Positions 8,756-19,922 are shown, counted from the first letter of the stretch. The stretch is DNA of 20,843 nucleotides from Larix sibirica (GCA_004151065.3 NWUY0300002936.1:1-20843); one strand, 5' to 3'. Made by a program: numbers and translations. The notes: generated by a model from the letters alone, not told the origin.

Positions 8756-9965
8756 ACGATATACAGAAAATGCTTAAGAAACCTTCCATTGACAGGAGTC
8801 TTGAGCACTTCTCCATCAAGTTACTTTAGGACAAAGGTATTATTTCCTTCTTGTACCTCATATATCTAAAAAGGAACTAGCCAAAGGTTATCATTTTTTC
8901 CATGTTTTCCTCTATTCTCCCTTTTGGCATTCCAATTGAGGACCAAATCTCCTGGAAAAAAAAATCTCTCCTTTGCCTTCTTGTCAAAATTCTCTTTCTT
9001 CTGGTTCTGGTACTTTTGTAGCTTCAGCTACACTTGCTCTCTAGTTTCTTGTATTTATGTTAACTAATTCATTTTTCTTTGACTACCATTGAGCTCTTCC
9101 ACTTCATCCTGCAGTATCTTCATGACTGGTAATCCCAGCTGTATAGGAAATACGACATCTACTCCATACACCAATTGAAAAGGAGAGGTTCCAATTGATC
9201 TTTTGGTGTTGATTCTGTCTGCCCACAGTGCATACTTCAAATTAGAATCCCGGGACTTTTTGTTCTGTGACAACATCTTTTTTATGATTTAATCTGGTTT
9301 TTGTTTGAGGACTTTTCTAGACCATTTCCTTCGAGATAATATGTTGTAGAATGCACCAACTGTATTTATAATCTTGAAAAAAGTACAACATTTTGTAGGA
9401 ATTAAAGGCTTGATCATTATCCATGACAATTTTTCTTGGGCATCCAAACCTTAACAATATGTTTTCCTCAATGAATTTAATGATGTCATTCTCATCTATC
9501 TTTCTATAGGGAATGGTTACGACCCACTTAGTGAAATAATGTGTTGTTGTTAGAATCCATATAAGATGTCCACTTGAATTTGTGTGAATTTACCCTATCA
9601 AATATAATCCCCATTGTTGGAATGGTGCATTGACTTTCACAAGCTTGAGTGGAAGGGGAATTAGCTTATGCTTTCCTACAAACATTTGGAATTATGGACA
9701 AGCTCTGACTGCTGCATTTGTATCTTGAAACAAGGTAGGCTAGTAATATACCGCTGTAAGAATTTTATAAGTAGTAGCTCTCCATTTGTGATGGCCACAA
9801 CAAACTCCTCTATGAAGCCCTTGAATCATTCCTAAAATTTCTTCCTTATTCAATTAAGTAGGATTCCTCCTAGGTCTTTCCAGCACAAATTTTCATTTAT
9901 GATGCATAATTTAATTGATTTCAGCTTGATTTTCCCAATAGCTATTAAATTTACCTCCATGTCTT
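8756..9965 (-). pseudogene. Gypsy B integrase, broken
   Basis: Minus strand, in order: the HHCC zinc-binding region with GLHRGVCCGHHKW, TAVYY-x-PTLF and RACP-x-FQMF (about 9850-9670). The catalytic core has APFQQWGLYLIG, LTTTHYFTKWV, IKFIEENILLRFGCPRKIVMDN (about 9640-9420) and remnants of the YYxxGNGLxxSSNK segment near 9340. The C-terminal part has SNLKYALWADR, IGTSPFQLVYG (9276-9064), and then an FFFPGDLVL...VNGRFLKHFL tail down to about 8760. The first catalytic Asp (WGLDFIG in the family) is Tyr, while the second (DN) is kept. Stops and frame shifts break it. It would insert retrotransposon cDNA if intact. Just upstream, words such as VLERPRRNPT mark the end of the preceding pol region. 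Confidence 0.88.
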
Positions 9966-10105
9966 CTGCATCCTTCTGCATTTGGGAAAGGGTACCAGAC
10001 CTTCTCTCTCTCTCAACACAACAACAAAATCAAACTAAAAGGATCCAACATAGGTAACTTTTGATGCATTTGGGGTGGGTTTGATTGAAATAAGGATTTT
10101 ATTTT

Positions 10106-10970
10106 TTAGTTTATCGAACCTTTTATTGAAATCACCCACGATTTCTCCCCCTTTCTCCTTAAATATGAAAACTCAGTGAGGTAGTATTGGTGATCCTTTT
10201 TCTCGCCCCATTTCTCCATGAATGTTTGTTCTAATTCCTCCCATGTTCTGATTGAAGATAGGGTTAGATCCCTGAACCATTGTATCACATCTCCTTCCAT
10301 GGTTTGAACAAACAATCTCATGAAAATATCTTCATGTTGAATGTTCAGATCATCAGTGAAGTTTTGGAAGGTGGAAAGATGTTCTTCTGTCATAATCTTC
10401 TTTTCTCCATCAAATGGGAAACAATTTGAGCAAATGATCAGGCTTGGGGTTCATATTTGCTGGTAAATTCAAAGGTCTGCGTATGAATTCTACCCAAGGG
10501 AAAACTCTGGGAGGTGGTTGTGGTGGATTCCCTCCTATCCGATCCATTAGATGTTGTCTAATGTGACTGATAGCTTGGGGTGTAACAATACATATTGTGC
10601 TTTGGGTCTTGGGTTTAGTATGGGGAGTAATAGGTGGAAGTACTGGAGGCTGGTTCAATTTTGGGAGAGAGTGAGTAGGAATATGAGGTACTAAACAAGC
10701 ATAAAAATAATGGGGGTCTTGATTTTCTAATCCAAAAGGAGAAAAGTTACAGGACTTAGAATTCCCTGTAGATGATGCATCTTGATTTTCTCTAGAATTT
10801 TTCTAAGTGACTAACTTCTCTAGATTGAGCATAGCGGAAAAATATTCAGGATCTGGATTGATTTGGGTATGCCTCTTTCCAAAATCCAGCTTTGTACCAG
10901 TGGAGTCACCAAGTGAACTGCCATAGCTGAGAACGGAGTCCCGTTCACTACTAGGATTCAGTTGAAATAC
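10106..10970 (-). pseudogene. Gypsy B gag, two frames
   Basis: The upstream part (about 10970-10410, one TAG near 10810) is Pro-rich with PPVLPPITPHT, IGGNPPQPPPRVFPWVEF and NLPANMNPKPDHLL. After a frame change the capsid core follows at 10393-10106: LFVQTMEGDVIQWFRDL, TWEELEQTFMEKWGEKKDHQYY and LTEFSYLRRKGEKSW. The WF-x-L and W-x-x-L-x-x-x-F-x-x-x-W pattern is that of the retrotrans_gag domain. Sequence similarity to the family ends at about 10100, where a deletion joins gag to the pre-integrase region, so the zinc knuckle, protease, RT and RNase H are missing. The product would be a capsid-like protein, but the frame break prevents a full-length one. Confidence 0.85.
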
Positions 10971-11009
10971 TTGTCATTATCACACAGGTAACAATAACTT
11001 TTCTTCTTC

Positions 11010-11029
11010 GATCCTCAACAATGGCACCA
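11010..11029 (-). other. Gypsy B primer binding site, tRNA-Asp type
   Basis: Minus strand TGGTGCCATTGTTGAGGATC, seven bases downstream of the 5' LTR end at 11037. It resembles the tRNA-Asp-type site TGGCGCCGTTGCCGGGGA used by several plant gypsy elements; most of the differences are CpG-type C-to-T or G-to-A changes, as expected after methylation-driven decay. Position and sequence agree, so the call is good although the exact tRNA is inferred. Confidence 0.75.
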
Positions 11030-11036
11030 TTTTTCA

Positions 11037-11869
11037 TGTTTTAACCTTCGAGGCACCCTAGGTGATGATTTAGGATACACTAAAGCATGATGAAACTGAA
11101 TTTAGGCATTCAGAATAATATTGGACCAGTGGAGGCTCCCTCACTTAGGTTTATAGCAACTTAACTGCCCCGAGGGATTCAAGATAACCTATATATAAAT
11201 AATATATATAAACAAAATCCAAAGTAAAATTTGGGTGTGGACGCAGGTTAATGTTGTAGGTCTATTTATCTCAAACTTCACACAGTCACTACAAAGGTGC
11301 GGGGCATCAAATAGGGATTTAACTTGGATGGAGGCATCGCATGCATGTGTATTCAACTATCAGATAATCACGGGGGGAGTGAAAGTGAAAGAAAGAATGA
11401 TTGAGCAGTGAAGAATTCAATAATTCAAAACATATTTGTATTTGAGACATGATTCATTCAAGAGTTGGTTACTAAAAGTAAAATCAACCCTTTACATACA
11501 TTCATTTCCACAAAGAATTTATAGGAAATAAAGGATGAATACTACATCAATTTCATATTATGCTAGATATCAAATACAAGATTCTGGAATGAAAATGGAT
11601 TACAACAATGAATGAGGCACAAATTGATACATAAGCAAGGATGAATCTCCAACACAAATAAACTCAAAGATCTCATGATGCAGTAAAAATCCTTCACAAC
11701 AACATAGGAATCCTAAAAAAGAGCTTGCCTCTTTCCGTAATTTTCCATCCCTTGGAACTAATTTCCTCCCCGCTTTCATAGATGCCACCGCCTTCCACAC
11801 TTGCTCATAATCACCGACTTAAAAAATCAATGCTCTGACTTTTTTCTTCCCCGGGTTATTAATTGTTCA
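11037..11869 (-). repeat. Gypsy B 5' LTR (833 bp)
   Basis: Collinear with the 3' LTR at 6738-7555. On the minus strand it opens TGAACAATTAATAACC and closes GGTTAAAACA, giving the TG...CA ends typical of LTRs. TA-rich runs at about 11190-11212 are candidate TATA or polyadenylation sequence but cannot be assigned. The open minus-strand frame at 11600-11800 lies entirely in the LTR and is not regarded as a gene. Confidence 0.87.
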
Positions 11870-12190
11870 ACTGCCTCATTTAATGATATACTTAGCATTT
11901 TATGTCACGTCCTTTCCCACCAATCTAACCAATGGAGGGGAACATGAATGATTTATGGGATTCTAAATTCCTCCCCCATGGCCATATTATGAAATTCATA
12001 AACATTTAAATGCATGTGCATATGCATAATAATAATATATAGTTGAAAATAAATTCATTCCACACACACACAACATGCATATACCAACACATCCATCACA
12101 TGCATAATAATCATAATCATGCACATTCGAACACAACAATAAATTAACAAGTAACCACTTATCTTTTCAATGAAGGTTCCCAAGCAATTG
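11870..12190. other. AT-rich spacer between gypsy B and the second duplicated block
   Basis: About 320 bp outside the 5' LTR. It contains a short CA run (about 12060-12075) and many ATGCATATGC-like words, with no coding frame. It should be host or older-element sequence flanking gypsy B. A few words near 11900 (TTTCCCACCAAT) resemble the CACTA sequence at 14997-15006, but too weakly to claim continuity. Confidence 0.45.
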
Positions 12191-12309
12191 GATATGGGGG
12201 AGCAATGTTCCACCCAACCATAGGCACTATGTCTATCACTTTTGTCTNCATCAGAGTTGTGTCGAGATTGGAGCCTATCAGAGTTGTTGATTTTGTCATG
12301 GTCATGTGA
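12190..12309 (-). pseudogene. Gypsy A-like gag fragment at the left of copy 2
   Basis: The minus strand reads DRLQSRHNSD, DKSDRHSAYGWVEH and similar Ser/Asp/Arg-rich words. It aligns loosely with the equivalent stretch left of copy 1 (about 3960-4078), for example around a YGWVEH / DGVVGT position. One base is N at 12248. Only about 120 bp of this homology remains before unrelated spacer. Confidence 0.5.
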
Positions 12310-14152
12310 AGTTGAAACTTGTCGAAGTTGTATCGACATCGATGACTTGCCAACTATGATGCGGATCACATATGCCACATTCCTACATGGCGTTTTTAAT
12401 TATATAATTTGTTTATTGGTGGAATTTTTTAATAATATAATTTGTGTGCCAAAATAATGATCATTGCCCAAGACGTCTGAAATTGCCTTGGGTATTAAGA
12501 GTGGAATAAATGTGCTAGCGTGTTTTTTTATAGTTTTAATAAATGAGATAGTGAGAGCGATATTAATATGTTAGCACAAATTTCATAATTAATATTAGAT
12601 AATATGATGTGCTTTAAAACCATGGGATTATTATGTTTACGAATTACTGCCCTTATTAAAATTTTACATTCAATTTAAATATTTTACATATTTTGAACAT
12701 TTTTATATGTGGTTATTGAGAGGAAACCACCGACATTGGTTGGATTAAAATTTTCAACACTTAAATTTACAAATTAGAAAACTACCTACCCATCATTTTC
12801 TCCTCAAAAGTATACGCTATAGGGCTTCGGAGCTAGTTTCTTATGGGGGTACGTTTTGGGGGATTTCTATTTATAAGGTTAAAGTTAAAGAAACACATTA
12901 TCCCCTTCTGCAAATGATCTCTTAGAGTGATGCTTATCCACCTGTTGTCTTGATGATTAATCTTGATCTGGAAGCACATCCCTATTAGATAAGGGCACCA
13001 TGTATGAACTTCATGAAGGATGGCCATTATCTCATTTTCATATGGATATTTTCCCAAATTTCTATCACATAAATGCTTATTGGAAAAAGCCAAAGGATGT
13101 CCTTCTTGAATAAATACTACACTAAGACTATGGCCTAAGTTATCACATTATAATACTAGAGTATTTGTGAAATTAGGCATTGCTAATACTAAAGTAGTGC
13201 AGTACATGGAAACTGTTGAGGCAGACAAGGCACTGTCAGCTTCATCGCTCTAGACAAAGGTGTTCATTTTGAGTAATGATGTTAAGGGAGATGCGATTTT
13301 TCCATAAATTTTCACAAATTTTAAGTAGTAGCTGGTCAATCTAAGGAACCCTCACAATATATTAAGTGTTTTGTGGTGGGGTCAATCTTGTATAACTACC
13401 ACTTTATTTAGGCTTAACCTCATTCCCTCATGACTCACAATGTGACCCAAATATTCAACCTCGGATACTTCAAAAGCACATTTTGGAATGCTTCACAAAT
13501 AAATGTTGATATTGGATTAGTATCGAAGCATGATCAACATGTTCCAAGTGTCCTTCCCAAGTGGTGTTGTAGATCAAGATATCAACAAATAAAACCAAAA
13601 CAAAATTATGGAGGAAAGGTTGAAAAACAATGTCCATGAGGCTCTGAGAGGTGGATGGAGCATTGCAAAGGAAAAAAGGCACAATTAAGAAATCATAATG
13701 ACCTTCATGGGTACAAAAAGTTGTATTATGAATGTCTACTTCTTTCATCCAAATTTGGTGGTAGCCAAAACAAAGTTCTAGTTTAGTGAAGAAGTTTGCT
13801 CCATGAAGCTCATCCAAGAGATCATCAATGACTGGAATGGGAAATTTTATCATTTGTTGTTAACATATTGAGAGCACGAAAATATAGACACATGCACCAA
13901 GTTCTTTCCTTTCTAAAGACCATAAAGACTGGTGAAGAATCAGGGTTGATATTAGGACAAATGATATATGATGCTAGCCTCCAATAGCTCTTGAATGATC
14001 TTTTATATTTAATTCTTTTGGGAAAAAGGGTGCCACTAAAGGCATACATTGGGAGGTTGGGTAGATGGAATTAGTGGAATACCATGGTAATGATCCCCAT
14101 GGGATAATGGTAAACCCTTGGGTGTTTGATCATAGACCACCAACTGCTCATC
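12310..14152. repeat. 1,843-bp exact direct repeat, copy 2
   Basis: Identical to 4079-5921 in every line I compared. After 14152 one mismatch is followed by 33 matching bases, and then divergence rises (C to T at 14187 and on). An undetermined base lies 62 bp to the left of the block (12248), and another about 500 bp to the right (14661). Confidence 0.95.
12401..12831. other. AT-rich stretch without recognised gene, copy 2
   Basis: Same sequence as 4170-4600: AT-rich, no coding-like frame, no recognised LTR or inverted-repeat end. Confidence 0.5.
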
Positions 14153-14186
14153 TAAGACACCTTGCATTGGGACTACCTTTAGACGT
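12831..14186 (-). pseudogene. Chromovirus-like gypsy RT-RNase H fragment, copy 2
   Basis: Same protein pieces as copy 1: the RT fingers (14049-13825), palm (13853-13470) and RNase H (13093-12833), with the same disabling changes (KLEL for KLDL, and Val for the first Asp of the xDD pair) and the same frame breaks. Sharing every disabling mutation shows that the fragment was already dead before the two blocks became identical. The pre-RT end at 14153-14186 lies beyond the exact repeat and shows only a single difference from copy 1. Confidence 0.87.
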
Positions 14187-17100
14187 TCCCTTGGGGTGTA
14201 AGAAAAATATCAATGAGTAATTGTATTTTTTTTATTTTCAATGGAATTAATGTAACATATTGTCTAATTTGACATTTCGTTTTATAAAGAAGTTGGTTGC
14301 AAATGTACTATTGGAAAAAAATTATATGATTCAAATATTTTTTGGTATAATGTTTAAACATACTAAATGCATTGTCTTTTCTAGTATCATCAATGTAATA
14401 TTCAATATTTTTGCAATCAAAATTATGACAATGAATGACTAGTCCACCATCTTTTTTTGCACCCCACTACTATGTCAAATCGAGAGAATTCTACTAAACA
14501 AGTGCAGCTCAGAGAGGAAGCATATCAATCATGGTTGAATCATCCACTTATTCAATTCCCACTAAATCTTAAGTCACCAATTCAAAATGTCTATAGTAAC
14601 ATTGGTTCTTCACATGTTAGCAACGAAGGAAATGAAATAGAGGTTGGTATGGATGAGTTANTTATTATGGGATATGAGTGCCAAGGAAGGAATGTTATTA
14701 CATCCAATTCCATAAGATGAGTAGGGGGTTATGATCATATCATTGATGCCTTTTTTGAAATCCTAAAATATTCTTCTACCACCCCGCTCTTTGGACAAGG
14801 GTCAAATTCTAGCGAACCAAGGACAACAATGTTACTATACAACTTGAAAGCAATGTATGGTATGTCATACACATGCTTCTTGACACTTTTGAGGTAACTA
14901 ACCATTAATTCCTCTATATTTTGAGGAATATTATCACATAATCAACATTGCAAATGTTAATTCTATGCATGCTTGATGATAATGTACATTTCTATTTCCC
15001 ACTAATTGTAGTTTACTCAAAGTTAAGGTTCTTCCAAGTGATAATTTCTTGCTCGTTAGTTGTGAATAGGAAAATATAGTGTTGAAAAGGTCGAGTGTCG
15101 AGTACATATAATATCATACTTGTCCCAATGATTGTATTCTATATAGAGGAGAATATGTGGACAAAACGATATGTCCAAAATGTGGGCATGATAGGTACAA
15201 GAAATTTTTAAAAAAAGTAGGGGTAAAGCACATTATCTTCCACATAAGATATTGAGGCACACATAACCCCAAGGATTCAAAATTTATTTCATTGCAAATA
15301 AATAATTGTGTTGTAAAGGTGGCATGCCTCACATAGAAGTGAGCTAGGAGTTATGTGGATCCTGACAAATTCGGTAGACATGAATCATATATAGGATACA
15401 TGAATTCATAAATTCAAGGATGAAGCACAAAGCCTTCGATTCAACATACCAATGGGTGTAGTCAACCCATATTCCCTCCAAAACACCAACTATTATGTTT
15501 GGACAGTAGTCGTGATTGATAACAATACCCCCATGGTTTTCCATGAAGAATGAACATCTTATATTGGTCATTATAGTACCTAGTAGAAGACCAGTTAAGA
15601 ATATGAATGTCTACCTACAACCATTGATTGGTTAATTTAATCAATTATGGGAAGGGATAGTTGTATACAATGTATCAACAACCATCCTAGTAAATGTGTG
15701 TTTTATATTGTATGGAATACGTGTGTACACCATGCTTGATTATCCAATATTAGGAGTTTTCTCTAGTAAGTATGTTGATTTATTTGTTTATATTCAAACC
15801 AATATTATTTTGCATAGTTAGTTTGGTACAATTTCCTTATTTAACACTAATGTGCTCTATTTACAATAACAACACATGTATTGTAACAAAAGGGTATCAT
15901 AGATGTAAATGTCGTGGACCTTCTATAAAGGCTAGGTGTTCCAACCACCTATGAAAGTTGATGTAAAAATAATTGAGGTTGTTCCTTCTAGAAGACCATC
16001 CTTATAGAAGAAAAAATATGCTTCAATGGTAAACTAGAGAGAACCTGATAACCTAAAATAATGACATCGACCAACTAGCTTAGGGCATATGACATATAGA
16101 AGGAAAGGGAATTTGTATAATTTTTTTATTCAAATGGGGCACTGATGCTTGATGATCCTAAATTTTTCAACATTTATGTTGAGAAAATGCCCATTTGGAT
16201 GAAAAGAAAATATGTGTTTCTATGAGCTTCCATATTGAGAGCATCTTAAGGTTTACCACTTACTAGATCCCATGCATATATCTAAAATTGTTTCATACTC
16301 TATATGGATGAACACGTCATCAAAAAAAAGTGACACATCAGGTGCTAATAGAGATTGTATTTCTTGAAATACTAAAAAGAAACATTGTCAGGGAAAAGAA
16401 AGTAGAGGAGAGGTTGGGATTTCTTGGTCTTTTAAAGAAGGTGATGTCCCTTGGATTTTGAAGAAAGATCATCTGTCTCTAGAGAATAAAGTTATATTGG
16501 TAAATATTCCTTCTTTAAACTGGTTGGCTCTATGGTACTACTTCATTATAGAAGAAAATTTTTCAAGGTTGAAATCGCATGAGAATTTGATCCTTCTAAG
16601 GGTACGTAGGTCGAATACATTTTTTTTTAATTGCAATGTAGGTTATAATATACTATGCACTCAAAGTTTTACGGAAATTAATTTTGTATCGATTTTATTT
16701 TTAGTGTCATTATCCTTTACTTATGTGTGGATGTTTGAACCATGACTTCCCCTGGGAATTACAGTGTGCCATAGCTAAATTATATGCATTCGTACACTGG
16801 ATCACATCAAAGAAGATTCATATGGATAGCATCAATCCATAGTGGCATTGAGATATAGTTGAGATTCTTTGTATATTTTAGAATGAACTACCCATGAGTT
16901 TCATGGACTTGTAGGTTCATCTTCTAATTCACCTAGTCGATGAGGTCGAATTAGCTAGGTGGTCTCATGTTGTTGGATGTTCTTCTTAAAGAGGTACATG
17001 AAAAAATTGAAGGTGTTTGTTTGACAAAGGGAAATACTAGAAGGGTCTATGGCGGAGGGTACATAATATATGTTTCATTCTATTATTCCAATGAGTACGT

Positions 17101-18200
17101 AAATAAAATAATGACACATTGAATGCAATGGTTTGGGATGACCAAAAGGATGAGAACAAAAGGGAAAGGGAACTACTCCAAATGAACAAAAAAAGGTGCA
17201 TAGTAAAGTGTAAGTCACTTGTATTTTGGATATTTTCTACATAGTAATTGTGTACATGGTTCTTGATAATATATATTTGATCTCATACTATTATTTTTTA
17301 TTTCATGAATACATTAGCAAATTCATAAATTGATGCCATCAATAAATTCATTCTTTACAATGCAAAGGAAACACAACTATAAGCCACATTGTATGAATAA
17401 AAGAGAATGAAATGCAAGAGTGACAAGAAATAGTTCAGGAAATTGAACGGTATAAGCATGCCTTATCCTGACCATTTAAAAGAAAATATGACAATGATCT
17501 ATCCCAGCAATTGGGTGACTTTCCAAATCATAGAGAAATGTGGTGCATTCGATTGTTATCTGCATGGTGAATACGATGGAGTAAACATATGGATTGGGTG
17601 CATCAACTCTTTAATAACATTATGTACATTTTTAACTTTATAATGCACATATAAATTATAACATCATATGTTTTTTTAATGCTCATGTTATTAGACATAT
17701 GACAATGTCATTTGTTCACATTTTTATAAGTGGATTTATTCCCATCTATGTGAAAATATGGACATCATTTTCACACTGAGGATGTCGATGATGGATGTGT
17801 CACCCTTGATTGTGGAGTGAAAATAGAGTCTATCCAATCAAGGCATGCTATCCACTATTCTCATAACATAATAGAGCGTATGTTAGGTTACATTGGAAAG
17901 ATACAAGAGATCATGCAAATGGACTTCTCCTTTACAATGTGTTATTTTTAGGTGAAAATGGCGAGATACCTTTGTTTGGAGTAATGTAAAGAAATATCAT
18001 GATATTTTGATAGTATGTATCAATGATACACGTATATGAGATGAAATTAAGGAGCCTTATGTTTTTCAAAAATGATTTAACCAAGTGTTTTTTTTTACTA
18101 GGATGCATTGGATAGGGATTGGTGGTCGTACTAAGACACGACCCTAGATCAAAAATTCTTTTTGAGAAAAACAATGTTATAATTTCCAAGCAAAGGATAT
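14187..18200 (+). pseudogene. CACTA (En/Spm) TNP2-like transposase, long but broken
   Basis: Plus strand, in TNP2 order: MSNRENSTKQV, YQSWLN and SPIQNVYSN (14472-14650); AFFEIL, TTPLF and TTMLLYNLKAMYG (14745-14860); CPNDCILYRGEY...CPKCGHDRYK (15121-15195); VNPYSLQN-x-NYYVWTVVVI; IPPWFSMKNEHLIL, KNMNVYLQPLI, YGIRVYTMLDYP and GVFSS (15430-15768); TKGYHRCKCRGPSIKAR (15886 on); FNGKLE and LRAYDI; a 130-codon stretch (16209-16611) with HLLDPMHISK and EGDVPWILKKDHLSLE; ELPMSFMDL, VHLLIHLVDEVELA and FFLKRYMKKLK (16885-17010); and a DUF4216-like tail with GYIGKIQEIMQMDF and LDRDWW (17886-18130). TNP2 cuts and moves CACTA elements. Stops and frameshifts are frequent. No CACTA terminal repeat is seen, and the 5' side joins the chromovirus fragment. 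Confidence 0.88.
15762..15890 (+). other. Possible intron remnant in the TNP2-like gene
   Basis: TNP2 similarity stops after GVFSS at about 15768 and resumes with TKGYHRC at 15886. A donor-like GTAAGT lies at the junction (about 15767-15772). The intervening sequence is AT- and T-rich with no TNP2 words. The acceptor is unclear. This is an inference from the interrupted homology, and a non-intronic insertion is possible. Confidence 0.35.
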
Positions 18201-18674
18201 AATCAAGGTGATGGAAATGAAGAATGAAATGTCCATGTTTTATTTCAACATTTATATTGTGGATGTGTCAATTTATTATTGTTTTTATAATTGGCCAATT
18301 ATGTTTTTTTATTCATTTTATAATGTTGGAAATGAAAAATTAACAACAATTTCCAACCATCATGTTGAAAATATATTAAAATAATTTGGAAGATCTTAAT
18401 AAAAAAATAATAATAATGGAGATCATTCTTCCATTTTGATAACCTTAAATTGATATAGATGTAATATCGCATGTTAATTAAGTACTTAAAGAGCTTTAGT
18501 TTTGAAGGTCTTTTTATCTCATTGCATACTTAATATAAAGCTTTAGAAATATTTTAATAATTCAATAGAAGATTTAGTCAAACAATTTTTTGTAAAAAAT
18601 AAATATAATTAATTTAAATATAATTTTTATTTTAGTCTTGAAATGTATAAACATGAATCTTAGTTCTATTTTTG

Positions 18675-18923
18675 TCAATTTTTCGACAAAATAGTCAAAA
18701 CAATCTTGTCAAGTGACTCCATTTTTTCATTGTTAACTATTGTTGATATTGTTTTTTCACAATGAACAAGTACATCAATTGTGGTAATGCTTTGTTTATT
18801 TTTCATAAAATTTTCACTAATTTTTTCATGAATGTTTGGGTCTCCTAGCATCAAACTCAAAGTCTTGCTGTCACAAAACACTGGACCAAATTCATGTTTA
18901 TCTTCCTATGGAGTGCTTGGCAT
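18675..18923 (-). pseudogene. Small coding-like ORF with one in-frame stop, unrecognised
   Basis: From an ATG at 18923-18921 the minus strand reads MPSTP, a TAG, then EDKHEFGPVFCDSKTLSLM and on to a TAA near 18675, about 82 codons in all. The composition is charged and balanced (LGDPNIHEKISENFMKNKQ, STIVNNEKMESLDKIVL), unlike the low-complexity translation of its AT-rich surroundings. It looks like the remains of a real small protein or an exon, but I recognise no domain. It lies opposite to the CACTA transposase, so it is probably not part of it. A chance ORF remains possible. Confidence 0.3.
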
Positions 18924-19120
18924 TTTAACATTTAAAATTTGATGGATATTACCAAAAAAAAAAAAGGAAATTGTTTATGTATAGTTTTTCATCCATTCTT
19001 ACATAGTTTTTCGCGGTCATAGTTAACACTACTAAGCTTACTATAAGCTTATGTACAAAAATTTCATTACAATTTTTTCCACTACCATCACAATTGTGAT
19101 GAGGAATCAATAGTATCTTT

Positions 19121-19182
19121 GGTATTCCATTGATTGAATATTCTATTTTATGGTATTCCATTGGTTGAATATTCTATTTCAT
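19121..19182. repeat. 31-bp tandem duplication, two units
   Basis: Units 19121-19151 and 19152-19182 both begin GGTATTCCATTG and contain TTGAATATTCTATTT; they differ at two positions. Confidence 0.85.
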
Positions 19183-19540
19183 GAATATTGAGTTGACCCA
19201 AAGTACACATATTTTCATATTCTTACAATTAAATTTATATATTTCTTGAGACTTGTAAATATTTATATCTTTCATAATACTTGTGAACATTTAGAATTCA
19301 CTCTTAATGTTCTTTAAACTTTTGTACTATCCTATATAGAATTTTTGTAATGAGTCTAATGAAAGACCATTAAAAATTGGTATTATACATAGAAAATCAA
19401 CTTTTAAAATATGGATTAGATCCTTATTTATGTCTTATTTATTAAACTTTCCAAATCACAATTAAAATACAAAGTTTAATTTTAAGAAAACAGCAAAGAG
19501 TATAAATATAAATTTCAGTAATCATGATAGTTAAACATTA

Positions 19541-19922
19541 TATGCCATCTCTAATTTAAATCATTGATATATCTCAAATTTGATTTCAAAATAGAGAAAT
19601 CATTAACATACACAATACATTTTATAAACAACATGATCAACATCAATGTGATATGAAAATACATAATACACACCAATGCTAATATCAAAATATATATATA
19701 TATATGTGAGATATACATCTCAAATATGTCAAATATGCCATCTCAATTTGAAATATAATTGATACATCTCAAATTTAATTTTAAAGCAAAGAAATAATTA
19801 ACATACACACAATGAATTTTATAAATAAAACAACATCAACATCAACATGATATGATATGAAAATGCATAATATATACGAACGATAATATCATAATCAAGT
19901 CAAACATACATCCCAAGTCAAA
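19541..19922. repeat. AT-rich tandem duplication of about 190 bp
   Basis: Unit 1 (19541-19733) and unit 2 (19734-about 19922) both open with TATGCCATCTC and share, in the same order, CATCTCAAATTT or ATATCTCAAATTT, ATTAACATACAC, ATTTTATAAA, CATCAA, GATATGAAAAT and CATAATA. Unit 1 includes a TA dinucleotide run near 19691-19705. Substitutions and small indels separate the units. Confidence 0.75.

Larger units (their letters stand above)
6738..11869 (-). mobile_element. Ty3/gypsy retrotransposon with both LTRs (gypsy B), internally deleted
   Basis: Two direct repeats, 6738-7555 and 11037-11869, bracket minus-strand gag (10970-10106) and integrase (about 9960-8760). A primer binding site lies beside the 11037 LTR edge and a polypurine tract beside the 7555 edge, which fixes the orientation as minus: 5' LTR at high coordinates, 3' LTR at low. 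LTR ends follow TG...CA. The element is about 5.1 kb. Protease, RT and RNase H are missing between gag and integrase, so the copy is non-autonomous and dead. The LTRs differ at about 5 of 35 positions in one stretch I counted, pointing to an old insertion. No matching 5-bp target duplication is visible: 6733-6737 is caagt and 11870-11874 is actgc. Confidence 0.88.

Noticed and set aside
11600-11800. Minus-strand ORF within the 5' LTR
   Set aside because: It lies wholly in LTR sequence and the matching region of the 3' LTR does not keep a comparable frame.
12148-12152. CAAGT as a target-site duplication partner of 6733-6737 for gypsy B
   Set aside because: The LTR boundary set by the TG/CA ends and polypurine tract is at 11869, and the base before 12148 does not give a CA terminus.
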